Assembly (NCBI RefSeq): GCF_026712205.1
Contig: NZ_JAPPUW010000011.1
Location: forward strand, 1-64,000
DNA length: 64,000 nucleotides
Reading direction: 5' to 3'
Origin: Pelomonas aquatica
Lineage (GTDB): Bacteria; Pseudomonadota; Gammaproteobacteria; Burkholderiales; Burkholderiaceae_C
Shown here: one piece after another, positions 26,962 through 35,174 of the stretch
Numbering within the stretch: the stretch's first letter is position 1
Layout: every line of letters begins with the position of its first letter
Translations under genes and position numbers: made by a program
The notes under the pieces: generated by a model
Seen by the model: only the letters and a program-made list of their open reading frames with translations
Databases searched by the model: none
What the model was told of the DNA's origin: nothing

Positions 26962-28209
26962 CTACCCCAAGATCAACTGCAACGACCCCTGCAACGCCTG
27001 AATCAACACCTCCAGCGCCTGCAACAGCCTCTCGCTGCCCTGATGCATGCGCTGCACCGCATCCCCCTGCTCCACGCGCAGCCCGCGCAGCAGCAGCAGC
27101 CAGGCCTCGTCGACCGCCGCGAACGCCGGCTGCAGGGCCGGGCCGGCCAGCGGCGCGGCGCGAACCTCGTCGTAGGCCTTGATGAATTCGTCCAGCCCGC
27201 CCGCCAGGCCGCTCACGTCGTGCCCGGGCAGCAGCTGGGCGAGCAGCCCTTGCTTCGCCAGGCGCTGGCTCAGCAGACGCAGCCGCGTGACCTGGGCCAG
27301 CAGGCCCACCGGCCGCTGGCCAGCGCGTTCGGAGAGGCGCGTGACCAGCGCCTCGCTGCTCTCCAGCAGGCGCTGGGCCGCGCGGTCGCTGCGGGCCAGG
27401 TCGACCTGGCGGCTGCCCAGCGCCTCGTCGAGCTGGGCCCAGGCGCCCGACACCTCCGCCAGTTCCTCCGCCAGGTCGTGGCGCAACAGCTCGGCCAGCC
27501 GCGCCAGATTGGCCGCCACGCGCTCGGCCGAGGCATCCAGCAGGGCTTGCGCCTCGCGCTTCTCGGGCGGGGCCAGCCGCGGCCACTGGCGCAGGGCCTG
27601 CAGCTTGACCAGGCGCTGGCTCAGCATGCGCTGCGCGCCGGCCCGCTCCAGCGCCTCGGCCAGCTCGGAGGTGTGCACGACGCCGCGCGCCACCTCGGGC
27701 AGCTTGGACTGCGTCTGCATCGCGGTGTTGCGCAGCAGCGCGAAGGCGGCGGCCTCGTCGATGCCGCGCGCCTGCATCAGCAGGCCCTTGGCGCGCTCCG
27801 TCCACTTGCGCTCGTCCAGCCTGGCCTGGGCCGCGCTGTCGCGCGCCTGCAGCTGCGCGGCGAGGTCCTGGGCCCACAGCAGCGTGTCGGCCAGCAGGCC
27901 GGCCTCGGCGTCGGCCGGTAGCCAGGCCAGCGCGCCGCGGGCCTGCAGCGCGCGGCGCTCGGCGGCGTCGGGCGGCGGCGCCAGCAGCACCACCGGGAGG
28001 CCGAAGGCCCGCTCGCAGTGCAGCTGCTGCGCCAACGCGGTGCGGTCCGGGCACCACAGCAGGCCCAGGGCCGGCCCGTCGGCGGGCGGCGCGAGTTCCG
28101 CAACGGCGCGCAGCGACCAGCCCATGGCCTGCAGCGCGACCGCCTGGGGCGGCATCTCGGGGCAGCAGAGCAGGGTAGTCACAGAGGGGGCGGAGGCGGT
28201 ATCGGGCAT
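26962..28209 (-). CDS. ANTAR antiterminator with NarX-type P-box sensor motifs (nitrate regulator)
   Basis: This is a probable RNA-binding antiterminator of nitrate assimilation. Residues 1-120 are receiver-like but lack the phosphorylation motif. An ANTAR domain follows at about 128-185 (KWTERAKGLLMQARGIDEA), then a long four-helix region with two P-box motifs, GAQRMLSQR (about 190) and TRLRLLSQR (about 305), of the kind that binds nitrate in NarX/PilJ sensors. This would put sensing and RNA binding in one cytoplasmic chain, like NasR but with a different sensor. It is divergent from narK, whose leader contains an ANTAR-type hairpin. Length 415 aa from ATG 28209. Confidence 0.85.
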   Translation of the reverse strand: MPDTASAPSVTTLLCCPEMPPQAVALQAMGWSLRAVAELAPPADGPALGLLWCPDRTALAQQLHCERAFGLPVVLLAPPPDAAERRALQARGALAWLPADAEAGLLADTLLWAQDLAAQLQARDSAAQARLDERKWTERAKGLLMQARGIDEAAAFALLRNTAMQTQSKLPEVARGVVHTSELAEALERAGAQRMLSQRLVKLQALRQWPRLAPPEKREAQALLDASAERVAANLARLAELLRHDLAEELAEVSGAWAQLDEALGSRQVDLARSDRAAQRLLESSEALVTRLSERAGQRPVGLLAQVTRLRLLSQRLAKQGLLAQLLPGHDVSGLAGGLDEFIKAYDEVRAAPLAGPALQPAFAAVDEAWLLLLRGLRVEQGDAVQRMHQGSERLLQALEVLIQALQGSLQLILG

Positions 28210-28300
28210 GGCTTCGTTCTTCACGCCCCAAAACGGCGCAAGAAGCAGGCCAGCGGGCGCCGGCCCCGGGCGGGCATGGGGCTTGCGAGTATCGGCGCGT

Positions 28301-28325
28301 GGCGCCCGCAATGGTGCGGACCGCC
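28301..28325 (+). promoter_or_regulatory. ANTAR-type hairpin in the narK leader
   Basis: GGCG (28301-28304) and CCGC (28306-28309) pair with GCGG (28316-28319) and CGCC (28322-28325) around a six-base loop AATGGT. ANTAR proteins bind hairpins with a hexaloop having A at position 1 and G at position 4, as here. It lies about 85 bases before the narK ATG. The second hairpin usually found in such targets and a T-tailed terminator were not identified. Confidence 0.4.
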
Positions 28326-28410
28326 TCCCCGCTGCGATGTCCGAGCCAGCCCTGGCACGCGACCGGCGGGCAGGCGTGGGCAGGCGGCAAACAGCCCTAG
28401 CGAGCTCGAG

Positions 28411-29688
28411 ATGTCTGCACTGCAAAACTTCAAACGCGCCGGCCACAGCCCCACGCTGTTCGCCGCCTTCCTGTATTTCGCGTTCTCCTGCTGCATCTGG
28501 GTGCTCAACGGCGCGCTGGCCCCCTTCATCAGCGAGACCTACCACCTGACGCCGGCCCAGAAGGGGCTGATGCTGTCCATCCCGATCATGGCCGGCGCGC
28601 TGATGCGCTTCCCGCTCGGCGTGCTGTCGCAATACATCGGCCGCAAGAACGCGACGCTGGTGGAGATGAGCCTGATCGCCGTGGCCATGCTCTACGGCTT
28701 CTTCATGGTCAAGAGCTACGACGACCTGCTGGCCATGGGCGTGCTGCTGGGCATCGCGGGCGCGAGCTTCGGCGTGGCGCTGAGCCTGGGCTCGGGCTGG
28801 TTCCCGCCGCAGTACAAGGGCCTGGCCATGGGCCTCGTCGGCGCGGGCAATGTCGGCACGGCCGTCTCCGTGCTCGTCGCGCCGCCGCTGGCCCAGGCCT
28901 ATGGCTGGCAGACGGTCTATGCCTGCGCGGCCGGCGCCATCCTGCTGCCGATGATCGTGATGATCGTCTTCGCCAAGGAACCACCCGACGTCGACGCCCA
29001 CGCGTCGCTGCGCGAGCACGCGGCCTGCCTGTTCGAGAAGGACGGCTGGGCCTTCAGCCTGATCTACGGCGTGACCTTCGGCGGCTTCATCGGCCTGACG
29101 ACCTTTTTGCCGACCTACTACTACGACCAGTTCGGCGTCTCCAAGGTGCAGGCCGGCCAGCTGACGATGCTGGCGGCCTTCATGGGCGCGGCGGTGCGCG
29201 TCGTCGGCGGCTGGCTGTCGGACCGCTGGGGCGGCGTCAACATGCTGACCGGCGTGCTGGTCGTCGTCGCGCTCAGCCTGGCCGCCGTGGGCTTGAGCAG
29301 CGGCTCGCTGGCGCTGACGACGCTGCTGCTCATCGTCTGCTTCGCGGCACTCGGCGCCGGCAACGGCGCGCTGTTCCAGCTCGTGCCGCTGCGCTGGCCC
29401 GCGGCCACGGCCGTGGCCGGCTCGATGATCGGCGAGGTCGGTGCGCTGGGCGGCGGCCTCGTGCCCAATCTGATGGGCCTGTCCAGGCAGCATGCCGGCA
29501 CCTATGCCTGGGGCTTCGTCGTGTTCGCCGTGCTGGCCGTGTTGATGCTCGGCGTCATGCGCGTCATGCAGATCCGCTGGACGCGGACCTGGGCCGAAAA
29601 GGGAGGCAAGGCCAGAGGCCATGCCTCCCTTTCGGCGAAGGCTAACTTGGCGCCAGCCAAGTTAAGCCCGCTCCGCGGGCGGCCGTAG
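28411..29688 (+). CDS. narK: Nitrate/nitrite transporter NarK/NasA (MFS), C-terminus altered by an insertion
   Basis: This inner-membrane major facilitator with 12 predicted helices imports nitrate for assimilation. The nitrate-porter signatures GSGWFPPQYKGLAMGLVGAG and GALFQLVPLRWP are present. The last 30 residues of the 425-aa product are coded by a palindromic insertion. Removing 94 bases between two AAAAGGG copies (29597-29603 and 29691-29697) restores a frame ending WAEKGGRARRAAAQADEPVH...QRA with a stop at 29756-29758, giving 417 aa, exactly abutting the convergent kinase gene. All membrane helices lie before the insertion, so the protein is probably still functional. Confidence 0.92.
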   Translation: MSALQNFKRAGHSPTLFAAFLYFAFSCCIWVLNGALAPFISETYHLTPAQKGLMLSIPIMAGALMRFPLGVLSQYIGRKNATLVEMSLIAVAMLYGFFMVKSYDDLLAMGVLLGIAGASFGVALSLGSGWFPPQYKGLAMGLVGAGNVGTAVSVLVAPPLAQAYGWQTVYACAAGAILLPMIVMIVFAKEPPDVDAHASLREHAACLFEKDGWAFSLIYGVTFGGFIGLTTFLPTYYYDQFGVSKVQAGQLTMLAAFMGAAVRVVGGWLSDRWGGVNMLTGVLVVVALSLAAVGLSSGSLALTTLLLIVCFAALGAGNGALFQLVPLRWPAATAVAGSMIGEVGALGGGLVPNLMGLSRQHAGTYAWGFVVFAVLAVLMLGVMRVMQIRWTRTWAEKGGKARGHASLSAKANLAPAKLSPLRGRP

Positions 29689-29697
29689 CCAAAAGGG
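29598..29697. repeat. 94-bp palindromic element inserted in the 3' end of narK
   Basis: It lies between direct repeats AAAAGGG at 29597-29603 and 29691-29697. Inside are three hairpins: 29598-29608 with 29622-29632 (11 bp), 29643-29651 with 29656-29664 (9 bp), and CCCGC/GCGGG near 29667-29679. Its length of 94 is one more than a multiple of 3, which explains the shifted narK frame. The 7-base direct repeat looks like a target duplication. Confidence 0.75.
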
Positions 29698-29758
29698 CGG
29701 CCGCGCGCGCCGCGCCGCGGCCCAGGCCGACGAGCCGGTGCACTACCAGCGCGCCTGA

Positions 29759-31513
29759 TCAGCGCGGCAGGAACAGCAGCCAGGCCACAAGCAAGAGATT
29801 GAGCAGCAGCGACAGGCCGAAGGCGATCTGCCAGCCAAGCACCGGGTCGCCGCCATTGCGCGGCGGCCGCGCTGGCGCAGGCTGGTCGCGCGCCGCGCAG
29901 CGCTCCAGCGCCAGCAACAGCTCATCGGCCGTCTCGAAGCGGGCCCTGGCCTCGCGCGCGACGGCGCGCATGACGACGCGGTCCAGCGGCATCGGCACGC
30001 TGGGCTGCAGGCGGCTGACGCCCTGCGGCTCGCGGCGGTAGCGGGCCAGCTGCCAGGGCTCGATCTCGCCATAGGGCAGGCGCCCGGTCAGCGCCCGGTA
30101 GAGGGTGACGCCCAGCGCGAACAGGTCGGAGCCGGCATCGGGCGGCGCCGGCGGGTTCTGCCACTGCTCGGGGTTGATGTAGCTGGGCGTGCCGGCATGC
30201 AGCTCGCGCGCGGCGGCCGACGAGCGGCGGCTGAGCGCGACGCCGAGGTCCAGCACCCGCCACTGGCCGTCGTCGCCCAGGTGCAGGTTGGTGGGCTTGA
30301 GGTCACGGTGCACGACGCCGGCCGCGTGCAGCAGGCTCAAGGACCGCGCCACCGCCTGGCCCAGGGCCAGCGCCTGCGCCGCGTCGAGTGGCCCCTTGGC
30401 CAGCAGCTGCTCCAGCGTCTGGCCGCCATGCCAGTCGAAGACGGCATAGAAATGCGTCGCGCCGTCGGCCGGCGCATGCACGCGGACGAAGCCGCTGCCG
30501 CCGGCCGCGGCACCACGGCGATGGCGCGGCGCCTCGGCGAGGTGCAGGCCCAGCCAGATCTCGTGGGCCAGCATGGCGCGCTCCTCGGGGTCGTCGGCGC
30601 GGCCCGGGCGCAGCATCTTCAGCGCCACCAGCCGGCCGCTGGCCGCCTCGCGCGCCTGCAGCAGGCGGTGCACGCCGTTGTCGGCGACGAGGGCGGTGAC
30701 CTGGTAGCCGTCCAGCACCGCGCCCACGCCCAGCGGGCCGGGGCTGGGCAGCGTGCGGCCCAGCGCGGCGAGGTCGTTCAGGCCGGGGTCGGCCAGGTCC
30801 TTCACGTCCAGCACCAGCGCGGTCGCGTTGTCGTGGCTGCCGGCGGCCAGGGCCGCGGCGGTCAGCGCGTCGGCCGCGGCCTGGGCGCCGGGCGTGGCGC
30901 GCAGCAGGTCGGCGATCTGGCGGCTGCGCAGCGCGCCGTGCACGCCGTCGCTGGTCAGCAGCAGGCGGTCGCCCACGCGCAGCTCGCCCTGGCTGTGGTC
31001 CAGGCGCAGCGCGTCGTCCAGGCCCAGCGCACGCGTGAGGCCGGCGAAGTCGCGGCGCTCCAGGCGGTGGTCCTGCGTCAGCAGCAGGCAGTCGCCGTCG
31101 CGCAGCAGCCAGGCGCGGCTGTCGCCGACATGGGCGATGGCATAGCGGCGCCCGCGCAGCGCCACGGCCGTCAGCGTCGTCAGCGCCTCGCGGGGCTCGC
31201 CCTGCGGGCCGGGGCGGCGGTTGTGCGCGGCCAGCCAGGCGTTCTGGTGGCCGAGCAGGCGGTCCAGCGCCACGCTGCTGTCCCAGTCGGCCGGCACCGC
31301 GTGGAAGTCGCGCAGCAGGCTCATCACCGAGGTCTGCGCGGCCATCAGCCCCTCACTGCCCGATCCACCGCCGCCGCTGACGCCGTCGGCCAGCGCCGCG
31401 ACCCAGCCGCGCTCGGCCTCGTGCGGCTGCGGCGCCTGCACGCCGGCGAAGTCTTCGTTGCGCGGGCGCTTGCCTTGCAGGCTGGACAGGCCGGTGTCGA
31501 GTTCGAAGCGCAT
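29759..31513 (-). CDS. PP2C protein phosphatase fused to a serine/threonine kinase
   Basis: The N-terminal half (about residues 1-240) is a PP2C-type phosphatase with RPRNEDFAGV, ADGVSGG, HVGDSRAWLL, LTSDGVHG and SHDNATALV, covering the metal-binding aspartates. The C-terminal half is a kinase with the catalytic loop HRDLKPTNLHL (Asp404), a DLG in place of DFG, and the activation segment GTPSYINPEQW. A single membrane helix ends the chain (about residues 562-582), so it is anchored with its catalytic parts in the cytoplasm. Length 584 aa from ATG 31513. It sits between narK and nirB, so it may tune nitrate assimilation. Confidence 0.9.
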   Translation of the reverse strand: MRFELDTGLSSLQGKRPRNEDFAGVQAPQPHEAERGWVAALADGVSGGGGSGSEGLMAAQTSVMSLLRDFHAVPADWDSSVALDRLLGHQNAWLAAHNRRPGPQGEPREALTTLTAVALRGRRYAIAHVGDSRAWLLRDGDCLLLTQDHRLERRDFAGLTRALGLDDALRLDHSQGELRVGDRLLLTSDGVHGALRSRQIADLLRATPGAQAAADALTAAALAAGSHDNATALVLDVKDLADPGLNDLAALGRTLPSPGPLGVGAVLDGYQVTALVADNGVHRLLQAREAASGRLVALKMLRPGRADDPEERAMLAHEIWLGLHLAEAPRHRRGAAAGGSGFVRVHAPADGATHFYAVFDWHGGQTLEQLLAKGPLDAAQALALGQAVARSLSLLHAAGVVHRDLKPTNLHLGDDGQWRVLDLGVALSRRSSAAARELHAGTPSYINPEQWQNPPAPPDAGSDLFALGVTLYRALTGRLPYGEIEPWQLARYRREPQGVSRLQPSVPMPLDRVVMRAVAREARARFETADELLLALERCAARDQPAPARPPRNGGDPVLGWQIAFGLSLLLNLLLVAWLLFLPR

Positions 31514-31530
31514 GGGAGTGGGAAGTCGGG

Positions 31531-31610
31531 AATGCAACCACAGAGGCACAGAGACACAGAGGAAAGCAGTCCTGAATTTCTCTGTGTCTCCGTGCCTCAG
31601 TGGTTGCATT
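31531..31610. repeat. 31-bp inverted repeat between the kinase gene and nirB
   Basis: Arms 31531-31561 and 31580-31610 match in inverted orientation at 29 of 31 positions, with an 18-base loop, and contain the repeated words CACAGAG and CTCTGTG. A T-run follows the right arm on the plus strand. Such CACAGAG hairpins recur between genes in many bacteria. It lies in the shared upstream region of the two divergent genes and could end or attenuate transcription. Confidence 0.75.
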
Positions 31611-31791
31611 TTTATGGGCGGGCCGATGCCCGCACTTGGTGCAAGTTTCGAGACGAGTGCACCCGCACCGGGCCAAAAACCGCTTCGGCGTGGGGCGCCG
31701 CTGGCTGCGGCAGGGTGGAAAGGCCAGCTTCATCGCTGGCACATGCCTTGCAAAGCAAAGGGCAGACCAGCTCTGTTGTTTGAGGTGTGGC

Positions 31792-34386
31792 ATGAAGAAG
31801 GACCTGGGTACGGTAGTGGAGCGCGACCGAGGGGCGGGCGAGGCGGGTCGCGAGCAAGGCGCGACGACGCAGTGGGCTCTTGCCCACAAGGAGGAGCAAC
31901 GCAGCCCGCGGCCCGAAGCGCCAGCCCAGCGGGTGCGCTCGACTGCCGTACCCAGGTTAAAGCTCGTGATGGTGGGCAACGGCATGGCCGGCGTGCGCAC
32001 GCTGGAGGAACTGCTGAAGATCGCGCCGGACCTCTACGAGATCACGGTCTTCGGCGCCGAGCCCCACCCCAACTACAACCGCATCCTGCTGTCGCCGGTG
32101 CTGGCCGGCGAGCAGACGCTGGACGAGATCATCCTGAACCCGCTCTCCTGGTACGAGGAGAACGGCATCACGCTGCACCTGGGCAAGACCGTCACGCAGA
32201 TCGACCGCGTGCGCCGCCGCGTCGTCGCCGCCGACGGCACAACGGCCGACTACGACCGGCTCTTGATCGCCACCGGCTCCAACCCCTTCGTGCTGCCGGT
32301 GCCGGGCAAGGAACTGGAAGGCGTCATCGCCTACCGCGACATCGCCGACACCAACGCGATGATCGACGCGGCCGCCAAGTACAAGCACGCCGTCGTCATC
32401 GGCGGCGGCCTGCTGGGGCTGGAGGCCGCCAACGGGCTGATGCTGCGCGGCATGCGGGTCACCGTCGTGCACCTGACCGACACGCTGATGGAGCGCCAGC
32501 TCGACACCGTGGCCGGCGACCTGCTGCGCAAGTCCCTGGTCGAGCGCGGCCTGGACTTCCGCCTCGGCGCGCAGACGCAGGCGCTGCTGGGCAACGAGGC
32601 CGGCCGCGTGCGCGCCTTGCAACTCAAGGACGGCACCGAGCTGCCGGCCGACCTCGTCGTCATGGCCGCCGGCATCCGCCCGAACACGGTGCTGGCCGAG
32701 AGCGCCGGCCTGCACTGCCACCGCGGCATCGTCGTCACCGACACGATGCAGACCGTCACCGACCCGCGCGTCTACTCGGTCGGCGAATGCGCGGCCCACC
32801 GCGGCATCGCCTACGGCCTCGTCGCGCCGCTGTTCGAGCAGGGCAAGGTCTGCGCGACGCATCTGGCGCAGTTCGGCATCGGCCGCTACCTGGGCTCGTC
32901 GGTCAGCACCAAGCTCAAGGTCACGGGCATCGACCTCTTCAGCGCCGGCAACTTCAGCGGCGGCGCGGGCACGGAGGAGATCGTCATGAGCGACCCCTTC
33001 GCCGGCGTCTACAAGAAGCTCGTCATCCAGAACGACCAGCTCGTCGGCGCCTGCCTGTATGGCGACACGGTGGACGGTGGCTGGTATTTCAAGCTGCTGC
33101 GCGAGGGCCGCAAGATCGCCGACATCCGCGACAAGCTGATGTTCGGCGAGGCCGGCGCCAACATCGGCGACGTGGGCCACCAGGGCGTCAGCCGCGCGGC
33201 CGCGATGGCCGACACCGACGAGGTCTGCGGCTGCAACGGCGTCGCCAAGGGCAGCATCTGCAAGGCCATCCGCGACAAGGGCCTGTTCACGCTGGACGAG
33301 GTGCGCAAGCACACCAAGGCGAGCGCGAGCTGCGGCTCGTGCACCGGCCTCGTCGAGCAGCTCATCATGTTCACGGCCGGCGGCGACTACTCGGCCGCAC
33401 CCAAGAAGAAGGCCATCTGCGCCTGCACCGAGGCCAGCCACCAGGACACGCGCGACGCCATCGTCAAGGGCCATCTGCTGACCTCGGCCGAGGTCTTCAA
33501 GGCGCTGGACTGGCGCACACCCAATGGCTGCGCGACCTGCCGCCCGGCCATCAACTACTACCTGATCAGCACCTGGCCCAAGGAGGCGGTGGACGACCCG
33601 CAGAGCCGCTTCATCAACGAGCGCTCGCACGCCAACATCCAGAAGGACGGCCGCTACTCCGTCATCCCGCGCATGTGGGGCGGCGAGACGACTTCGACCG
33701 AGCTGCGCCGCATCGCGGACGCGGTGGACAAGTACAAGATCCCCACCGTCAAGGTCACCGGCGGCCAGCGCATCGACCTGCTGGGCGTGAAGAAGGAAGA
33801 CCTCGTCAACGTCTGGCAAGACATCGGCATGCCCTCCGGCCATGCCTATGCCAAGGCGCTGCGCACGGTGAAGACCTGCGTCGGCAGCGAGTGGTGCCGC
33901 TTCGGCACGCAGGACAGCACGCAGATGGGCAAGGACCTGGAGCGGGCGCTGTGGCGCATGTATGCGCCGCACAAGGTCAAGATCGCCGTGTCGGGCTGCC
34001 CGCGCAACTGCGCGGAGGCCGGCATCAAGGACGTCGGCGTCATCGGCGTCGACTCGGGCTGGGAGATCTATGTCGCCGGCAACGGCGGCATCAAGACCGA
34101 GGTGGCCGAGTTCCTCTGCAAGGTCAGGACGCCCGAGGAGGTGCTGGAGGTCAGCGGCGCCTTCCTGCAGCTCTACCGGCTGGAGGGCTGGTACCTGGAG
34201 CGCACGGTGCATTACGTGGCCCGGGTCGGCCTCGACCATGTGAAGAAGAAGATCCTCGACGACGCCGTGAACCGCCAGGCGCTGTGGTCCCAGCTGCAGT
34301 TCAGCCTGGCCGGCGAGCCCGACCCGTGGTTCGAGTTCGACACGGCCGGCGTGGATTTGCGGCAATTCGAAAAGGTCGGTGCGTGA
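31792..34386 (+). CDS. nirB: Assimilatory nitrite reductase large subunit, with an in-frame insertion near its start
   Basis: NirB with NirD reduces nitrite to ammonium using NAD(P)H, FAD, a 4Fe-4S cluster and sirohaem in the cytoplasm. It has the flavin segment LVMVGNGMAGVRTLEEL, the NAD site VVIGGGLLGLEAANGL, BFD-like 2Fe-2S cysteines (VCGCNGV...CGSC), and sirohaem/4Fe-4S cysteines in CVGSEWC and SGCPRNC. ATG 31792 has a GAGG ribosome site 6 bases upstream and codes Met-Lys-Lys. Residues 4-57 come from an inserted hairpin element, after which the typical sequence resumes as LVMVGNGMAG. Without it the N-terminus would read MKKLVMVGNGMAG. GTG 31966 or ATG 31969 inside could be alternative starts but lack good ribosome sites. 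Product 864 aa. Confidence 0.93.
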   Translation: MKKDLGTVVERDRGAGEAGREQGATTQWALAHKEEQRSPRPEAPAQRVRSTAVPRLKLVMVGNGMAGVRTLEELLKIAPDLYEITVFGAEPHPNYNRILLSPVLAGEQTLDEIILNPLSWYEENGITLHLGKTVTQIDRVRRRVVAADGTTADYDRLLIATGSNPFVLPVPGKELEGVIAYRDIADTNAMIDAAAKYKHAVVIGGGLLGLEAANGLMLRGMRVTVVHLTDTLMERQLDTVAGDLLRKSLVERGLDFRLGAQTQALLGNEAGRVRALQLKDGTELPADLVVMAAGIRPNTVLAESAGLHCHRGIVVTDTMQTVTDPRVYSVGECAAHRGIAYGLVAPLFEQGKVCATHLAQFGIGRYLGSSVSTKLKVTGIDLFSAGNFSGGAGTEEIVMSDPFAGVYKKLVIQNDQLVGACLYGDTVDGGWYFKLLREGRKIADIRDKLMFGEAGANIGDVGHQGVSRAAAMADTDEVCGCNGVAKGSICKAIRDKGLFTLDEVRKHTKASASCGSCTGLVEQLIMFTAGGDYSAAPKKKAICACTEASHQDTRDAIVKGHLLTSAEVFKALDWRTPNGCATCRPAINYYLISTWPKEAVDDPQSRFINERSHANIQKDGRYSVIPRMWGGETTSTELRRIADAVDKYKIPTVKVTGGQRIDLLGVKKEDLVNVWQDIGMPSGHAYAKALRTVKTCVGSEWCRFGTQDSTQMGKDLERALWRMYAPHKVKIAVSGCPRNCAEAGIKDVGVIGVDSGWEIYVAGNGGIKTEVAEFLCKVRTPEEVLEVSGAFLQLYRLEGWYLERTVHYVARVGLDHVKKKILDDAVNRQALWSQLQFSLAGEPDPWFEFDTAGVDLRQFEKVGA
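31801..31962. repeat. Long hairpin element inserted in frame in nirB
   Basis: Terminal arms 31801-31824 and 31935-31958 are inverted repeats matching at 21 of 24 bases. A central hairpin 31872-31877 / 31882-31887 with a 4-base loop lies exactly at the element's midpoint, and the inner sequence is also partly self-complementary. The flanks share AAG (31798-31800 and 31960-31962). Removal of 162 bases restores Met-Lys-Lys-Leu-Val. The element has no stop codon in the nirB frame. Confidence 0.8.
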
Positions 34387-35168
34387 TGCTGACCCGCCGC
34401 AGCACCCTCTTCGCCGGCCTCGCCTCGGCCGGCCTGCCCACGCTCGCCCAGGGCGGCCACATCAGCCAGCTCGGCGAGGCCATCGACATGGCCGGCGCCC
34501 AGCGCATGCTGAGCCAGCGCATGGGCAAGGCCTGGCTGGGCCAGCTGCGCCCCGAGCTGGCCGAGCGCGCCCGCGCCGTGCTGAAGGCCAGCGAGGCCCG
34601 CTTCGAGCGCCAGCTCGGCGAGCTGCTGGCCTATGCGCCCACGGCCGAGATCGCCGGCAGCTACAGGGCCATGCGGCACCGCTTCGACGACTACCGCGCG
34701 CTGCTGCAATGCGCGCCCTGCCGCGAGCGCGTCGACGAGCTGCTGCAGTGCTCGGGCGAGATGCTCAGCATCGCGCAGAGGGCCACCGGCCAGCTGCAGC
34801 AGCGCTCGCTCGCGGACTCGGCCCGCCTCGTCAACCTGTCGGGCCGCCAGCGCATGCTGTCGCAGCGCCTGGCGCTGTACTTCCTGGCCGGCCAGCAGGG
34901 CGCGCGGCCCGAGCTGGTCGGCGCCGAAACGGCCCGCGCCCGCGCGGAGTTCGAGGTCGCGCTGGAGACGCTGTCCGCCGCGGCCGAGGCCTCGCCCGCC
35001 ATCCGCGCCAACCTCGGCCTGGCGCGCAACCAGTGGGTCTTCCTGCAGGCCGCGCTGGCCGGCCAGAGCCAGGGCCCGCAGGCGGCCAGCGATGTCTTCG
35101 TCGCCAGCGAGAACCTGCTGGCCGTGATGGAGACCGTGACCGGGCAGTTCGCCCGCCAGCTGGGTTGA
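34386..35168 (+). CDS. Exported P-box (NarX/PilJ-type sensor) protein
   Basis: This 260-residue protein has an N-terminal export signal with twin arginines (MLTRRSTLFAGLASAGLPTLA). The rest is helical with two nitrate-sensor P-box motifs, MAGAQRMLSQRMGK (about residue 35) and SGRQRMLSQRLAL (about 151). No output domain follows, so it is probably a free periplasmic nitrate/nitrite-binding protein. It lies between nirB and nirD; its ATG overlaps the nirB stop by one base and nirD starts 6 bases after its end. Its motifs resemble those of the ANTAR regulator at 26962-28209. Confidence 0.8.
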   Translation: MLTRRSTLFAGLASAGLPTLAQGGHISQLGEAIDMAGAQRMLSQRMGKAWLGQLRPELAERARAVLKASEARFERQLGELLAYAPTAEIAGSYRAMRHRFDDYRALLQCAPCRERVDELLQCSGEMLSIAQRATGQLQQRSLADSARLVNLSGRQRMLSQRLALYFLAGQQGARPELVGAETARARAEFEVALETLSAAAEASPAIRANLGLARNQWVFLQAALAGQSQGPQAASDVFVASENLLAVMETVTGQFARQLG

Positions 35169-35174
35169 CGAGGG

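Noticed and set aside
28369-28388. Short tandem repeat of GGGCAGGCG in the narK leader
   Set aside because: Only two copies; no array or known signal, so I did not list it as a repeat.
31792-31968. The nirB N-terminal extension as a genuine targeting domain
   Set aside because: The sequence is explained by a symmetric inverted-repeat element, and its removal restores a typical start.
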